From NCBI GenBank assembly GCA_934527325.1, contig CAKTAG010000001.1, positions 29,075-93,074 of the forward strand: DNA of 64,000 bases, in the 5' to 3' direction. Positions 33,645-43,671 of the stretch are shown one piece after another. The DNA is from an uncultured Candidatus Soleaferrea sp. (GTDB lineage Bacteria > Bacillota > Clostridia > Oscillospirales > Ruminococcaceae). The notes below the pieces were generated by a model. The model was not told the DNA's origin. It ran no database searches and saw nothing but the letters and a program-made list of their open reading frames with translations. Positions within the stretch are counted from its first letter, which is position 1. Each line of letters begins with the position of its first letter. Both the position numbers and the translations under genes were made by a program.

Positions 33645-35300
33645 ATGGTGAAAGAATTGGTAACAGGTGAAATATTAAAAAATGCATTTATTTCGGGAGC
33701 TAATAATATAAAAAAATATAAACAAGCCATTGATGAACTAAATATTTTTCCGGTGCCTGATGGAGATACAGGAACTAATATGAATATGACGATAAGTATG
33801 GCAGCTAAAGAGGTTAGCTTTGCTGATGATAACCTGGGGGTAGATGCAATATCTAAAATATTTGCAGATGCTTTGTTACGTAATGCCAGGGGTAATTCTG
33901 GGGTTATATTATCATTAATATTTAGAGGTTTTGCAAAATCTTTTGTTGGTAAAAATGTGGCAACAACGTTAGATATGGCTTTAGCTTTGAAATCTGGTGT
34001 ACAATCTGCGTATGATGTTGTAATGAAACCTACAGAAGGCACAATGTTAACTGTAATAAGGAAGTCTGCTGAATATGCTGTAGAAGTTGCAGAAGAAGTA
34101 GATAACATAGACGAATTTTGGGAAAAGGTTTGTATTATAGCAAAAGAAACTTTAGAACTTACACCAACTATGTTACCTGTTTTAGAAAAGGCTGGTGTAG
34201 TAGATGCAGGAGGAAAAGGCTTATTAGTTATATTTGAAGGCATGCAAAGTGTTTTTAAATATAATAAAATTATTAATAAAGATTGTAATGAAGATGAAAT
34301 AGCTGTTAATACACAATTAAATGATGTGGAAGAAGAAGAAATAAAGTTTTCGTATTGTACAGAGTTTATTATTTGTAAAAGCAATAAAGCCTTAGAAGTA
34401 ACATCTTTAAGAGCATATTTAGAATCTGTTGGAGATTGTGTTGTAGTTGTTGATGATGAAGATATAATAAAGATTCATATTCATACCAATGAACCTGGTG
34501 CAGTTATTACAAGGGCTATAAAATATGGGCAATTAACAAATATTAAAATAGATAATATGAAAAAGCAATGTGAAGGGAAAAACAAACCAGAAGAGGCAGA
34601 AGGCAATAAAAAGTTAAAATATATACCTGTTGATGAAAATTTAGAATATGGTTTTGTTGCTGTTGTTGCAGGTGATGGGTTATGTAAACTTTTTAAAGAT
34701 TTAGGAGTAAATAGTATTGTAAGTGGTGGGCAAACAATGAACCCAAGCACAGATGATATTTTAAATGCTATACATGCTACACCTGCAAAAACGGTTTTTG
34801 TGCTCCCTAATAATAAAAATATTATTATGGCAGCAGAACAAGCTGTTAATATGGCAGATAGAAAAGTGTGTGTGTTACAATCAAGAACAATACCACAGGG
34901 TTTGGCAGCAATGTTGGCGTTTGCTATGAATAATAGTTTTGAAGAAAACCGTATGGAAATGACAAAAGCTATAGATAATGTTTCTACAGGTCAAATTACT
35001 TTTGCAGCTAAAGATTCTGACTTTGATGGGCATAAAATAAAAAGAGGTGATATATTAGGGTTAGCCAATGGTAAGTTGTGTTTTACAGATAAGGATTTAA
35101 ATAAGGCATGTTTAAAATTAATAAAAAATATGTTAAAAAAAGATTCATCTTTTGTAACTGTAATATATGGAAGAGATGTTAAAGATGAGCAGATTAGCGA
35201 GTTAGATGAAATAATAAAATCAAAAATTGGTAACAATGTAGAAGTAAATATAATTTATGGTGGGCAACCAGTTTATTATTATATAATATCTGTAGAGTAG
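33645..35300 (+). CDS. fakA: DAK2-domain fatty acid kinase FakA/YloV
   Basis: The product (about 551 residues) contains an N-terminal DAK2/DhaL nucleotide-binding domain with NIFPVPDGDTGTNMN and ARGNSGVILS. A central linker and a C-terminal EDD-like domain follow (FVLPNNKNIIMAAEQA, VLQSRTIPQGLAA). FakA phosphorylates fatty acids bound to FakB for phospholipid synthesis; no fakB is in the window. The start is uncertain: GTG 33642, ATG 33645 or GTG 33648, with no clear ribosome site. Coupling to the upstream gene is possible. Confidence 0.88.
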   Translation: MVKELVTGEILKNAFISGANNIKKYKQAIDELNIFPVPDGDTGTNMNMTISMAAKEVSFADDNLGVDAISKIFADALLRNARGNSGVILSLIFRGFAKSFVGKNVATTLDMALALKSGVQSAYDVVMKPTEGTMLTVIRKSAEYAVEVAEEVDNIDEFWEKVCIIAKETLELTPTMLPVLEKAGVVDAGGKGLLVIFEGMQSVFKYNKIINKDCNEDEIAVNTQLNDVEEEEIKFSYCTEFIICKSNKALEVTSLRAYLESVGDCVVVVDDEDIIKIHIHTNEPGAVITRAIKYGQLTNIKIDNMKKQCEGKNKPEEAEGNKKLKYIPVDENLEYGFVAVVAGDGLCKLFKDLGVNSIVSGGQTMNPSTDDILNAIHATPAKTVFVLPNNKNIIMAAEQAVNMADRKVCVLQSRTIPQGLAAMLAFAMNNSFEENRMEMTKAIDNVSTGQITFAAKDSDFDGHKIKRGDILGLANGKLCFTDKDLNKACLKLIKNMLKKDSSFVTVIYGRDVKDEQISELDEIIKSKIGNNVEVNIIYGGQPVYYYIISVE

Positions 35301-35363
35301 CTAGTTTAAATTTTTAATATTTAAAAATTTATTTGTTATTGCTGTTTTTAAGGGGTATTTTAA

Positions 35364-37397
35364 TTGTATGAATGTATAAAAGATCTGAAATATGTTGGTG
35401 AAAAAAGAGCTAAATTGTATCATAAATTAAATATTTATACGGTTAAAGATTTAGTTTATCATTGCCCTCGTTCGTATGTAGATTTATCTAAAATATTTTA
35501 CATAGTGGATGCACCTGTAGATGAATATGTAGCTATAAAAGTTACTATTGTAAGTAAACAGCCACCATTTATAACTTATAAAAGGGGATTAGTTGTTTAT
35601 AAAATTTTTGCAAAAGATGCAACAGCAGGGATTATTTTAACGTTTTTTAATGAACCATATACTTTTAACAATATTAATATTGGTGATGAATATATCTTAT
35701 ATGGAAAAATAAATAAAAATAATTTTGATTCCAAATATCAATTTGAAATATCTTCTCCTTTAATTGAAAAAGCAAATAAGGGCAATAAGCTTATTCCTGT
35801 ATATCCACTTACAGCTGGTTTGACTTCTAAAATAATTAAAAAAAACATTTTAGATGCTTTAAAAATTCCAGGTTTAACTGATGAATACCTTGCAGATTGG
35901 ATTTTAAAAAAGGCTGACATAATAAACTTAAAGTTAGCGTTAAATTACATCCATTCACCTAATAGTATGGCTGATGTATTGAAAGCTAGAAAAAGAATTG
36001 TTTTTGATGAACTTTTGCTTTTTAGTTTAAGTTTAATTTCTATAAAAAAAAAGAATTTGCAAAAAACACCTTTTGTTATTCAAGATGTAGATATGAATGA
36101 TTTTTACAAAAAACTTCCATTTGAATTAACAAAGGCTCAATATAAAGTTATTGATGAAATTATTAATGATATGAAAAAATCTGTACCAATGAATAGGTTG
36201 TTGCAAGGTGATGTTGGTTCTGGAAAAACTATTGTGGCAGTAGCTGCTATTTATTTGGTATGTAAAAATAATGCACAAGTTGCATTTATGGCTCCTACAG
36301 AAATATTAGCAATTCAGCACTTTAATTCTGTTAGTAAAATAATATCTAGTTTTGGGTTAAAAGTAGGATTGCTAATTGGTTCTGTTGCAGCAAAACAAAA
36401 AAATAAAATAAAAACAGAAATAGAACAAGGAAAAATCGATGTAATTGTTGGTACTCACGCTATTTTACAAGATACAGTTATTTTTAAAAATTTAGGGTTG
36501 GTAATAACAGATGAACAACATAGATTTGGTGTTAAGCAAAGAAGTAAATTAAGCGAAAAAGGCAAAAATCCGCATCAATTAGTTATGTCTGCTACTCCTA
36601 TTCCTAGAACATTATCTTTGATAATTTATGGCGATTTAGATATTTCTATAATAGATCAATTGCCTTTAAATAGAAAACCAATTTTAACGTATTTTGTGAA
36701 TAGCTCTAAAAGGTTAAGAGTTTACAGTTTTTTGAAAAAATTTATAGATAAGGGTAGACAAGCTTATATAGTTTGCCCTGCAATAGAACAAAATGAAAAA
36801 TTAAATTTAAAGTCTGTTATAGAGTATGGTGAACGTTTGAAAGAAAAAGACTTTAAAGATTATAGGGTAGCTATTATTCATGGTAAAACTAAACCAGATG
36901 AAAAAGATAATATAATGGCGAATTTTAAAAATGGCAATATTGATTTATTAGTCTCTACAACTGTTATAGAGGTAGGAATAGATGTTCCAAACGCAGTAGT
37001 GATGGTTATAGAAGATGCTGATAGATTTGGATTATCACAGCTTCATCAGTTAAGGGGGCGTGTAGGAAGAGGAATAGAGCAATCTTATTGCATATTAATT
37101 TCTGATACAAAGGCAGTAGAGGCTGTTAATAAATTAAAAATGATTTCTAAAACTTATGATGGATTTAAAATTTCTGAATATGATTTGGAATTGAGAGGTC
37201 CAGGTGATTTTTTTGGTGAACGCCAGCATGGGTTGCCAAATTTTAAGTATTTTGATATGATTAAAGATATAAAATTACTAAAGCTCTCTCAAGATGTTGC
37301 AATTGATATTTTAAAAAATGATTTATATTTAGAAAAAGCAGAAAATAAACATCTAAAAGAACTGGTAAAAAATATGACAAAAAATATAAGCTTTTAA
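35364..37397 (+). CDS. recG: ATP-dependent DNA helicase RecG
   Basis: The 677-residue product rewinds stalled replication forks. The N-terminal wedge/OB domain (about residues 50-150) is followed by the helicase core with Walker A GDVGSGKT, the box DEQHRFGV, SATPIPRTL and the C-terminal HQLRGRVGRG. The GPGDFFGERQHG motif typical of RecG is present. Translation starts at TTG 35364 behind AAGGGG. It ends the yloU-fakA-recG run. Confidence 0.96.
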   Translation: MYECIKDLKYVGEKRAKLYHKLNIYTVKDLVYHCPRSYVDLSKIFYIVDAPVDEYVAIKVTIVSKQPPFITYKRGLVVYKIFAKDATAGIILTFFNEPYTFNNINIGDEYILYGKINKNNFDSKYQFEISSPLIEKANKGNKLIPVYPLTAGLTSKIIKKNILDALKIPGLTDEYLADWILKKADIINLKLALNYIHSPNSMADVLKARKRIVFDELLLFSLSLISIKKKNLQKTPFVIQDVDMNDFYKKLPFELTKAQYKVIDEIINDMKKSVPMNRLLQGDVGSGKTIVAVAAIYLVCKNNAQVAFMAPTEILAIQHFNSVSKIISSFGLKVGLLIGSVAAKQKNKIKTEIEQGKIDVIVGTHAILQDTVIFKNLGLVITDEQHRFGVKQRSKLSEKGKNPHQLVMSATPIPRTLSLIIYGDLDISIIDQLPLNRKPILTYFVNSSKRLRVYSFLKKFIDKGRQAYIVCPAIEQNEKLNLKSVIEYGERLKEKDFKDYRVAIIHGKTKPDEKDNIMANFKNGNIDLLVSTTVIEVGIDVPNAVVMVIEDADRFGLSQLHQLRGRVGRGIEQSYCILISDTKAVEAVNKLKMISKTYDGFKISEYDLELRGPGDFFGERQHGLPNFKYFDMIKDIKLLKLSQDVAIDILKNDLYLEKAENKHLKELVKNMTKNISF

Positions 37398-37429
37398 AAA
37401 AGAAAAAGAAAAGGTGGGAATGTTTGGTT

Positions 37430-38608
37430 ATGAATATAATAAAAAAAATAAGTTCTATAATTGTTGTAAGTTGTATTTTAATGGGTTTAGTTAGTTGTAG
37501 TAATGTTGATACTTCGTGGATTGCAGAATATAATGGTGAAAAAATGGCTGTTGGAGTTTATATTCAATGTTTGATAGAAGAATATAGCCAGTTATACATA
37601 AAAGATTTGATGGGTAAAATGACTAACCCAGAGAAAAAATCTGATAAAAAATCTAAAATAGGTGATAGCAAAGAAGAAGCTTTGGATAAAGAAAAAAAGG
37701 TAAGCATATTAAAGAAAATAATAGATGGAAAAACTGGAACAGATTGGATAATTGATAATGCTAAAGAAAAAATTGGTGAAAACATTGCTATAGATAATAA
37801 ATTTAAAGAAATGAATTTAAAGTTAGATGAGGAAAAAGTAGATTATATAGAGCATAATTTAATAAAAGAATGGGATGCCTTAAATGAGCAACAACAGTAT
37901 GAAAAAAAAGGTATTTCAAGGGATTCGGTGTTGAAAACATTAATTACACATATGAAAAAGCAAAAAATATTTGATGCCTACTACTCAGAAGGTGGTTTAA
38001 AAGAAGTTACCAATGAGCAAATCAAAAAGTATTTAAAAGAAAATTATAATAAAGTAAAATATTTTTCGTTTGAGTTATATGATTTAAATGATGATGAAAA
38101 ATCTAAAAAAGAAAAACTTTATGATGAATTTTTAAAGCGGGCAGAATCTGGTGAAGATATTGATTTGTTAATTGAAGAATTTGATAAAAAAGAGTATGCT
38201 TCAAATGATGATAGTGGTAAAACAGAAGATACCCAAAAATCAGATGATGAAAGTGGTTATGACCATACTACAGATGAAGAAGATGAAACAATAGCTATTT
38301 ACAAAAAAGATGGTAGCGGGGAGTTTACAAAAGATATTCAAGAAGCTATTGATGAAGCAGATATGGATAAAGTAGAGGGTTATAAAGGTAAAGATGAACT
38401 GATAATATTTATAAAAAAAGATCCTGCAGATAGTAAGGAATATATTGAAAAAAATAAAAACAATTTAATAAGTGAAATGAAAAGTAAAGAGTTTGAAGAA
38501 GAGGTAAAAACTTGGGTAGATGTTAGCAAAATAAAATATAACGAAGATGCAATTAATAAATATACACCTAAAAAATTAGGATTAGATAAAAAAAATAATA
38601 AGAAATAA
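37430..38608 (+). CDS. PrsA-like lipoprotein with very acidic insert
   Basis: The 392-residue product has a lipoprotein signal ending in LVSC. A SurA/PrsA-like N-region (WIAEYNGEKMAVGVYIQ...) follows, and a segment VKYFSFELYDLND...LYDEFLKRAESGEDIDLLIEEF resembles the start of a parvulin domain. The parvulin core is replaced by a highly acidic stretch (about residues 255-290, rich in D, E and S). It probably assists extracytoplasmic folding like PrsA, but isomerase activity is doubtful. The ATG at 37430 has a better distance to GGTGGG than the upstream TTG. Confidence 0.65.
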   Translation: MNIIKKISSIIVVSCILMGLVSCSNVDTSWIAEYNGEKMAVGVYIQCLIEEYSQLYIKDLMGKMTNPEKKSDKKSKIGDSKEEALDKEKKVSILKKIIDGKTGTDWIIDNAKEKIGENIAIDNKFKEMNLKLDEEKVDYIEHNLIKEWDALNEQQQYEKKGISRDSVLKTLITHMKKQKIFDAYYSEGGLKEVTNEQIKKYLKENYNKVKYFSFELYDLNDDEKSKKEKLYDEFLKRAESGEDIDLLIEEFDKKEYASNDDSGKTEDTQKSDDESGYDHTTDEEDETIAIYKKDGSGEFTKDIQEAIDEADMDKVEGYKGKDELIIFIKKDPADSKEYIEKNKNNLISEMKSKEFEEEVKTWVDVSKIKYNEDAINKYTPKKLGLDKKNNKK

Positions 38609-38618
38609 TATTAACTAT

Positions 38619-38646
38619 TAACCGTCGCGTATAATGTGGCGGTTAT
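38619..38646 (+). terminator. Hairpin after the PrsA-like gene
   Basis: TAACCGTCGC pairs with GTGGCGGTTA (with one G-T pair), followed by TTAGTTATTT. The T-run is weak, so some read-through to the next gene is likely. Confidence 0.55.
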
Positions 38647-38680
38647 TAGTTATTTATGTAATACAAGGAGATATAAATTT

Positions 38681-39838
38681 ATGAATAAAAATCTTACTCC
38701 ATTTGAAGAGATAAGAAGAAAGAGAGCAAAAAAAAAATTATTAAAAAAAACAGTTTCTATAAGTTTATTATCTCTGGTACTTATGTTTGTATTTTATGCA
38801 TATAAAAATAATTATTATGTTAAGTTTATAAATAGTATAGATGGAATATTTACAGTTTTAAAAAAAGGTTCTGGGTACCCAATTGAAATTAATGCAACAG
38901 CTATAAAAAGTAAGTCTAAAATAGGAAACGAACTATTAATATTAGATGAAGATATAGTATATATTTTTAATAGATATGGTTATAAAACATTATATGCCAA
39001 ACATGGACTTAATAACCCTAGAGTTATTTCTAATAATAATAAGTCTGTTATTTTTGAACAATTGGGGAAGAAGTTACAAATATATTCTAAAACATATAAA
39101 TTATTTGAAAAAGAATTGAATACACCTATTTATAATATGGCAATATCTAATAGTGGAAAAATAGCTGTAATTAGAGGCTCAAATAGATTTTTGTCTACTA
39201 TAGAAATTTGGAATGAACTTTATGAAAATATATTTACATGGAATTCGGCAGAAAAATATGTTACATCTGTAGCTTTTTCACCTAATAATAAAGACTTTGT
39301 TGCTGCTGCTATAGAAACACAGGGGGTAGAATATATATCAACTATTAATTTTTTTAATATTAATAGAGATGAAAAAATTGCTGTGGCAGAATTAAAAAAT
39401 GAAATGATAATTTCCATAAAATATGAAAATAATAATGTATATGTTATTAGTGATAAAAATGCATATATATTTAATAATAAAGCAAAATTAAAATATCAAT
39501 ATGCATATAATGGTAAAGTGCTAAATACGTATAATAATGATTTACATAAATATATGGTTCTAATTTTTGATAACTACAATTGGTTAGAAAATAATAATTT
39601 AGTAGTATTAGACTATATGGCTAAACCAATTGGTGAATGCAAAGTAAAAGGTAAAATAAAAGATATTGATTCAATAGATAGAAGAATATGTTTATTAACA
39701 GATGAAAGTGTAAAAGTGTTTGATTTAACGGCAAAAATGATTGGAACCTATAATGTTAGTAATGATATAAATAATATAATATGTACACCGAATAGGTTAT
39801 ATAAACTGAATATATCTGAGATTGATATTGTAAAATAA
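38681..39838 (+). CDS. DUF5711-like membrane-anchored beta-propeller protein
   Basis: The 385-residue product has a basic N-terminus (FEEIRRKRAKKKLLKK), one transmembrane segment (about 31-47) and then an extracytoplasmic domain. That domain has repeated WD/PQQ-like strands (AISNSGKIAVIRG, VAFSPNNKDFVAAAI, ILDYMAKPIGECKVKG). This fits the DUF5711 family of clostridial proteins; function unknown. The frame runs upstream to 38636, but AAGGAG at 38665-38670 fixes the ATG at 38681. Confidence 0.65.
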   Translation: MNKNLTPFEEIRRKRAKKKLLKKTVSISLLSLVLMFVFYAYKNNYYVKFINSIDGIFTVLKKGSGYPIEINATAIKSKSKIGNELLILDEDIVYIFNRYGYKTLYAKHGLNNPRVISNNNKSVIFEQLGKKLQIYSKTYKLFEKELNTPIYNMAISNSGKIAVIRGSNRFLSTIEIWNELYENIFTWNSAEKYVTSVAFSPNNKDFVAAAIETQGVEYISTINFFNINRDEKIAVAELKNEMIISIKYENNNVYVISDKNAYIFNNKAKLKYQYAYNGKVLNTYNNDLHKYMVLIFDNYNWLENNNLVVLDYMAKPIGECKVKGKIKDIDSIDRRICLLTDESVKVFDLTAKMIGTYNVSNDINNIICTPNRLYKLNISEIDIVK

Positions 39839-39901
39839 AATTTGTATTTACATATACATTTTGTAATGCTACAATTAACTTAAAGGGGAGTTATTTTGTT
39901 T

Positions 39902-40483
39902 ATGATTAAAATAGAAACGGTAGATAATGTAATTTGGGATAGAATATCAGTTATTAAAATAACTAAATATCCGTTTGAACAAAAAGCATTTAAACCATTT
40001 GCACAAGCTAGGTTATGTTATAAACGTGGCAATGGTTTAATAGTTAAAATGTTGGCTTTTGAAGTTGCACCTCCTTTAAGAATTTGTGTTAATGGTGATT
40101 TAGAAATATACAAAGATAGTGTTTTATCTGTAGTTTTAGGTGAAAATAATAGAAGCAACTTAACTGGAATAGCCATAACTTTTAATAAAAATGGGAATTA
40201 TATTATACAAAAAATAGTTGATGAAAAAAAAGAAATTTTACAAGAAAAAATAAAAATAGATTCTTTTAGTGGTGAAGATTTACAAGGAATTTATTGGGGT
40301 GGTTGTTTTATAATTCCCAATAATTTGTTAAAAAAATATTTAAATATAGATTTAGATAAAGAAAATATACTTAATTTGAATTTTATAAAAAGTTGTAGTA
40401 ACAAACAGTATTTTCATTGTGGAGGGTTTATTGCTGTAAAAGGTAGCTGGGTAAATAATTTATATGAATTTATTTTAAGTTAA
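39902..40483 (+). CDS. Possible CBM9/DOMON-like domain protein
   Basis: The product (about 193 residues) has no signal peptide. Its pattern resembles small clostridial carbohydrate-binding family 9-like proteins: ARLCYKRGNGLIVKMLAFE near the start, YKDSVLSVVLG, then WGGCFIIPNNLLKKYL and a C-terminal FIAVKG. The match is by eye only. A TTG at 39896 is an alternative start; AAAGGGGAG at 39882-39890 serves both. It is followed 25 bases later by the AI-2E-type transporter gene. Confidence 0.5.
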   Translation: MIKIETVDNVIWDRISVIKITKYPFEQKAFKPFAQARLCYKRGNGLIVKMLAFEVAPPLRICVNGDLEIYKDSVLSVVLGENNRSNLTGIAITFNKNGNYIIQKIVDEKKEILQEKIKIDSFSGEDLQGIYWGGCFIIPNNLLKKYLNIDLDKENILNLNFIKSCSNKQYFHCGGFIAVKGSWVNNLYEFILS

Positions 40484-40508
40484 AATAAATAAAAAGGGGT
40501 AAAAAGCT

Positions 40509-41726
40509 TTGAAGTTAAAATGGAATAATAAATATATTACTGTTTCTATATATTCTTTATTGGTTATTTGTACAAGTATATTGTTTTATTTTTTTCTAAG
40601 TAATATTGGCAATATACTTGATGGCATAAGGCATATTATAAAAATTTTAAACCCAATAATATTAGGTTTATGTTTTGCTTATTTATTTAACCCATTATTA
40701 GACAACATAGAAAAATTTGTAAAAAAACATATAAAATTATTGAGTGAAAAAAAATATTGGTTAAGAGTAGTTTCTATGATAATTACTTATTTGTTTATAA
40801 TTATTTTAATAGTTTTATTTTTTTATATATTAATGCCGCAGTTGGCATCAACATTAAAATATATATTTGATAGTTTTCCAGAGTATATTAATAAATTAAA
40901 ATTGAATATAAACGATATTTCTGATAAAAGTGACATTAGGTCAGTTTTTGTTAGTAAGGTGTTAAATTACACAGAGCAATTTTTTAGCCATACTTACGCT
41001 TTGTTAGGTAACACTTTACCGCAAATATACGATATTGCAAAAAATATAACAGTTACTGTAATGAATACAGTAGTTGGTTTGGTAGTATCTGTTTATATAT
41101 TGGCAAACAAAGAAATGTATTTTTTTCAAACAAGAAAATTTTTAAGAGCAACATGTTCAAAAAAAACAGTGAGTGTTATACTTGAAATGGTTAGATCTGT
41201 TCATATGGTTTTTAGCGGCTTTATTACTGGTAAAATGGTTAATTCTTTGGTGATAGGTGTAATATGTTTTATAGGTATGACGATATTTAAATTCCCTTTT
41301 TCGGTGCTTATTAGTGCATTAGTAGGTGTAACTAATATTATACCTTATTTTGGACCTTTTATAGGTGCTATACCTAGTATATTATTAATAATGGTAGTAG
41401 ATCCAATTAAAGGGTTGTTTTTTTCTATATTCATTTTAGTTTTACAACAATTTGATGGTAATTATTTAGGTCCTAAAATTTTAGGTGAAACTACAGGTTT
41501 ATCTCCTTTTTGGGTAATTTTTTCTATAATACTTTTTGGTGGCTTGTTTGGCGTTATTGGTATGTTTGTAGGCGTTCCGATTTTTGCAATAATATATTCA
41601 CTAATAAAGTGTTTTATAAATGAATTGTTAGATAGTAAATATAAAAAAGAAAAACATATTGAAGCAATATCTAGAGCTAAATTAGAAAGTAGTGTAAGTG
41701 ACAGCAATAGGGGAGAGCATAAATAA
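40509..41726 (+). CDS. AI-2E family transporter
   Basis: The 405-residue membrane protein has about eight hydrophobic segments. The family's features are a long helical loop after segment three (FPEYINKLKLNINDISDK), the VNSLVIGVICFIGM region, and GVTNIIPYFGPFIGAIPS and the QQFDGNYLGPKILGETTGLSPFWVI signature. Substrates vary: AI-2 export in one case, Na+/H+ exchange in others, so none can be assigned. The stop overlaps the coaX start by one base (TAATG). Confidence 0.9.
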   Translation: MKLKWNNKYITVSIYSLLVICTSILFYFFLSNIGNILDGIRHIIKILNPIILGLCFAYLFNPLLDNIEKFVKKHIKLLSEKKYWLRVVSMIITYLFIIILIVLFFYILMPQLASTLKYIFDSFPEYINKLKLNINDISDKSDIRSVFVSKVLNYTEQFFSHTYALLGNTLPQIYDIAKNITVTVMNTVVGLVVSVYILANKEMYFFQTRKFLRATCSKKTVSVILEMVRSVHMVFSGFITGKMVNSLVIGVICFIGMTIFKFPFSVLISALVGVTNIIPYFGPFIGAIPSILLIMVVDPIKGLFFSIFILVLQQFDGNYLGPKILGETTGLSPFWVIFSIILFGGLFGVIGMFVGVPIFAIIYSLIKCFINELLDSKYKKEKHIEAISRAKLESSVSDSNRGEHK

Positions 41727-42505
41727 TGATAATTGTGGTGGATATTGGTAATACAAATATAAAATATGGTGTTTTTAAAAACAATAAGCTTGTAGCACAA
41801 TTTAAACAAAGAACGTTTAATAATGCTACATCAGATGAGATAGGGTTATTTATATGTCAGTTTTTTTCTAATAATAATTTTTTAAAAAATGACGTAGATG
41901 ATGTTATAATATCTAGTGTTGTGCCGCAAATTATGTTTTCGTTTAGCCATGCAATAAAAAAATATTTTAACATAGAGCCTATAATAATAGGCAAAAATTT
42001 AAAGTATGATTTTTCATATATTTCTAAAGAAAATATTTTTTCTGCAGCAGATAGGTTAGTTTGTTGTTACTATGCTTTTAAAAAATATAGAGGTCCGCTT
42101 GTTGTTGTTGATTTTGGTACAGCTACAACGTTTGATGTGTTAGGTTACGATGGCAATTATTTAGGTGGTACAATTTGCCCGGGTGTTAGAATACTATCTG
42201 ATGCATTAACAGAAAAAACAGCACAGTTACCTAGGGTTGAAATAAAGTACCCAGAAACTGTTTGTGGAACTAATACTATAAATCAGATGCAAGCAGGAAT
42301 ATTGTATGGTTATATAGGTGCAGTAAAAAATATTTTAAATGAATTAAAAACACAAGTTTTATTTAATAAAAAAGTTAAAGTTATTGCTACAGGTGGTTTA
42401 GTATCTTTAATAAATAAAGATGAGAAAATATTTGATATTGTAGATAAAACTTTAATACTTGATGGATTAAATAGTCTTTATAATGAACATAAAAATGTTG
42501 AATAA
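41726..42505 (+). CDS. coaX: Type III pantothenate kinase
   Basis: The 259-residue product phosphorylates pantothenate, the first step of CoA synthesis. The ASKHA-fold motifs are present: VDIGNTNIKYG, DFGTATTFDVLG, GGTICPGVRI and IATGGLV. It is the CoaX (type III) form, which needs a monovalent cation and is not inhibited by CoA. It starts within the stop of the transporter gene, behind GGGGAGAG. Confidence 0.94.
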   Translation: MIIVVDIGNTNIKYGVFKNNKLVAQFKQRTFNNATSDEIGLFICQFFSNNNFLKNDVDDVIISSVVPQIMFSFSHAIKKYFNIEPIIIGKNLKYDFSYISKENIFSAADRLVCCYYAFKKYRGPLVVVDFGTATTFDVLGYDGNYLGGTICPGVRILSDALTEKTAQLPRVEIKYPETVCGTNTINQMQAGILYGYIGAVKNILNELKTQVLFNKKVKVIATGGLVSLINKDEKIFDIVDKTLILDGLNSLYNEHKNVE

Positions 42506-42526
42506 TGATGTATAGGAGAAACCAGG

Positions 42527-43300
42527 ATGTTAAAAAAAATAATTTTTTTATCTGTGGTGTTTTTATTGTGTTTAACAGGTTGCAGTAATAAAGTAAAAAC
42601 AGTTGCAGATATAAAAAGTAAAGGAGTTATTACTGTTATTACTAATGCAGTTTTTCCGCCTTTTGAATATTTTAAATTAGATGAAGTTAAGGGTATAGAT
42701 GTAGATATAGCTAAAGAAGTAGCAAAGGATTTAGGTGTGGAACTTGAAATATTAGATATGAATTTTGATGGGGTTATTGCAGCTATTGCTTCTGGAAAGG
42801 GAGACTTTGCTGCTGCGGGAATTACGATAAATGAGAAAAGAAAAAAAGTAATTGATTTTTCACATGAATACATAACAGTTCCTCAAAGCTTAGTAACTAT
42901 GGCAGATAGTAAAATTAATAATGTTAGTGATTTAAAAGGTAAAAATATAGGTACACAAATAGGAACAACATCAGATACATATATTGATAATGAAATTAAA
43001 GATGGTTTTTTAAAGGGTAGTGAAGCGCAAGTTGTTAAGCGAAAAGAATATTTAGATTTAGTAATAGACTTAAAAAATGGTAGATTGGATGTTATTGCTT
43101 TAGATGGATTGATAGCGAGAAAATTAGTTGAAAAAAATAGTAGATTAAAATTTTTTGATAGAGATAGTGAAAGTTATGTATTAGCAGTTAAAAAGGGAAA
43201 TAACGAATTGTTAAAAGAAATAAATAAAACTATAGATAGATTACTTAAACAGGGTAAAATAATTGATTTTTATAACCAACATATTAACTTAAATAAATAG
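42527..43300 (+). CDS. Amino-acid-type ABC substrate-binding lipoprotein
   Basis: The 257-residue product has a lipoprotein signal ending LTGC. A family 3 solute-binding fold follows: VITVITNAVFPPFEYF, GIDVDIAKEVAKDLGVE, VIAAIASGKGDFAAAGITIN, and LKGKNIGTQIGTTSD. This group mostly binds polar amino acids. No permease or ATPase gene is adjacent, so the partner must be elsewhere or lost. A very strong terminator follows. Confidence 0.9.
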   Translation: MLKKIIFLSVVFLLCLTGCSNKVKTVADIKSKGVITVITNAVFPPFEYFKLDEVKGIDVDIAKEVAKDLGVELEILDMNFDGVIAAIASGKGDFAAAGITINEKRKKVIDFSHEYITVPQSLVTMADSKINNVSDLKGKNIGTQIGTTSDTYIDNEIKDGFLKGSEAQVVKRKEYLDLVIDLKNGRLDVIALDGLIARKLVEKNSRLKFFDRDSESYVLAVKKGNNELLKEINKTIDRLLKQGKIIDFYNQHINLNK

Positions 43301-43320
43301 GCTGTAGAAAAATAGCAGTT

Positions 43321-43371
43321 CCCCCAATAAAAATACCACCTACATATAGCGGGTGGTATTTTTATTGGGGG
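43321..43371 (+). terminator. Twenty-bp perfect hairpin terminator
   Basis: 43321-43340 and 43352-43371 are perfectly complementary, starting with CCCCC and ending with GGGGG. The loop has 11 bases, and GTTTTAGG follows. It ends the binding-protein gene and lies immediately before the duplicated surface-gene cassette. Confidence 0.8.
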
Positions 43372-43547
43372 TTTTAGGTATGGTAATTGCTTACAAACTA
43401 AAAGAGATGACGAAAAAATATGGTATGATGCAGAAAAAAGTAATTATAAAAAATATTGGTAGAACATAGTGGCATATGATATAAAGCTGTTATTTGCTAT
43501 TTATTTTGTTCAATGTTGAAAAAAATAATAAATTTTATACAAATATA

Positions 43548-43576
43548 TATTGAAAAATAATTAATTGCATGCTATA
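43548..43576 (+). promoter_or_regulatory. Promoter of BspA-like gene 1
   Basis: TTGAAA (43548-43553), 17-base spacer, TATAAT (43571-43576). The 5' leader is about 90 bases long. The same promoter occurs in copy 2. Confidence 0.8.
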
Positions 43577-43671
43577 ATGTTGTTAACATAAAAAGTTTAA
43601 GGTTAGCAGAGTTGGTTAAAGAGCATATAGTGCAAAAAAGCCGTTAATTTTATTGTTGAGGGGTAAATAAA

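Noticed and set aside
33392..34384. 330-residue minus-strand frame
   Set aside because: It is antisense to the Asp23-family gene and fakA, and its Ser/Asn/Ile-rich translation shows no family pattern.
43321..43371. Twenty-bp inverted repeat as a transposon end
   Set aside because: It has no matching partner or target duplication and sits where a terminator is expected.
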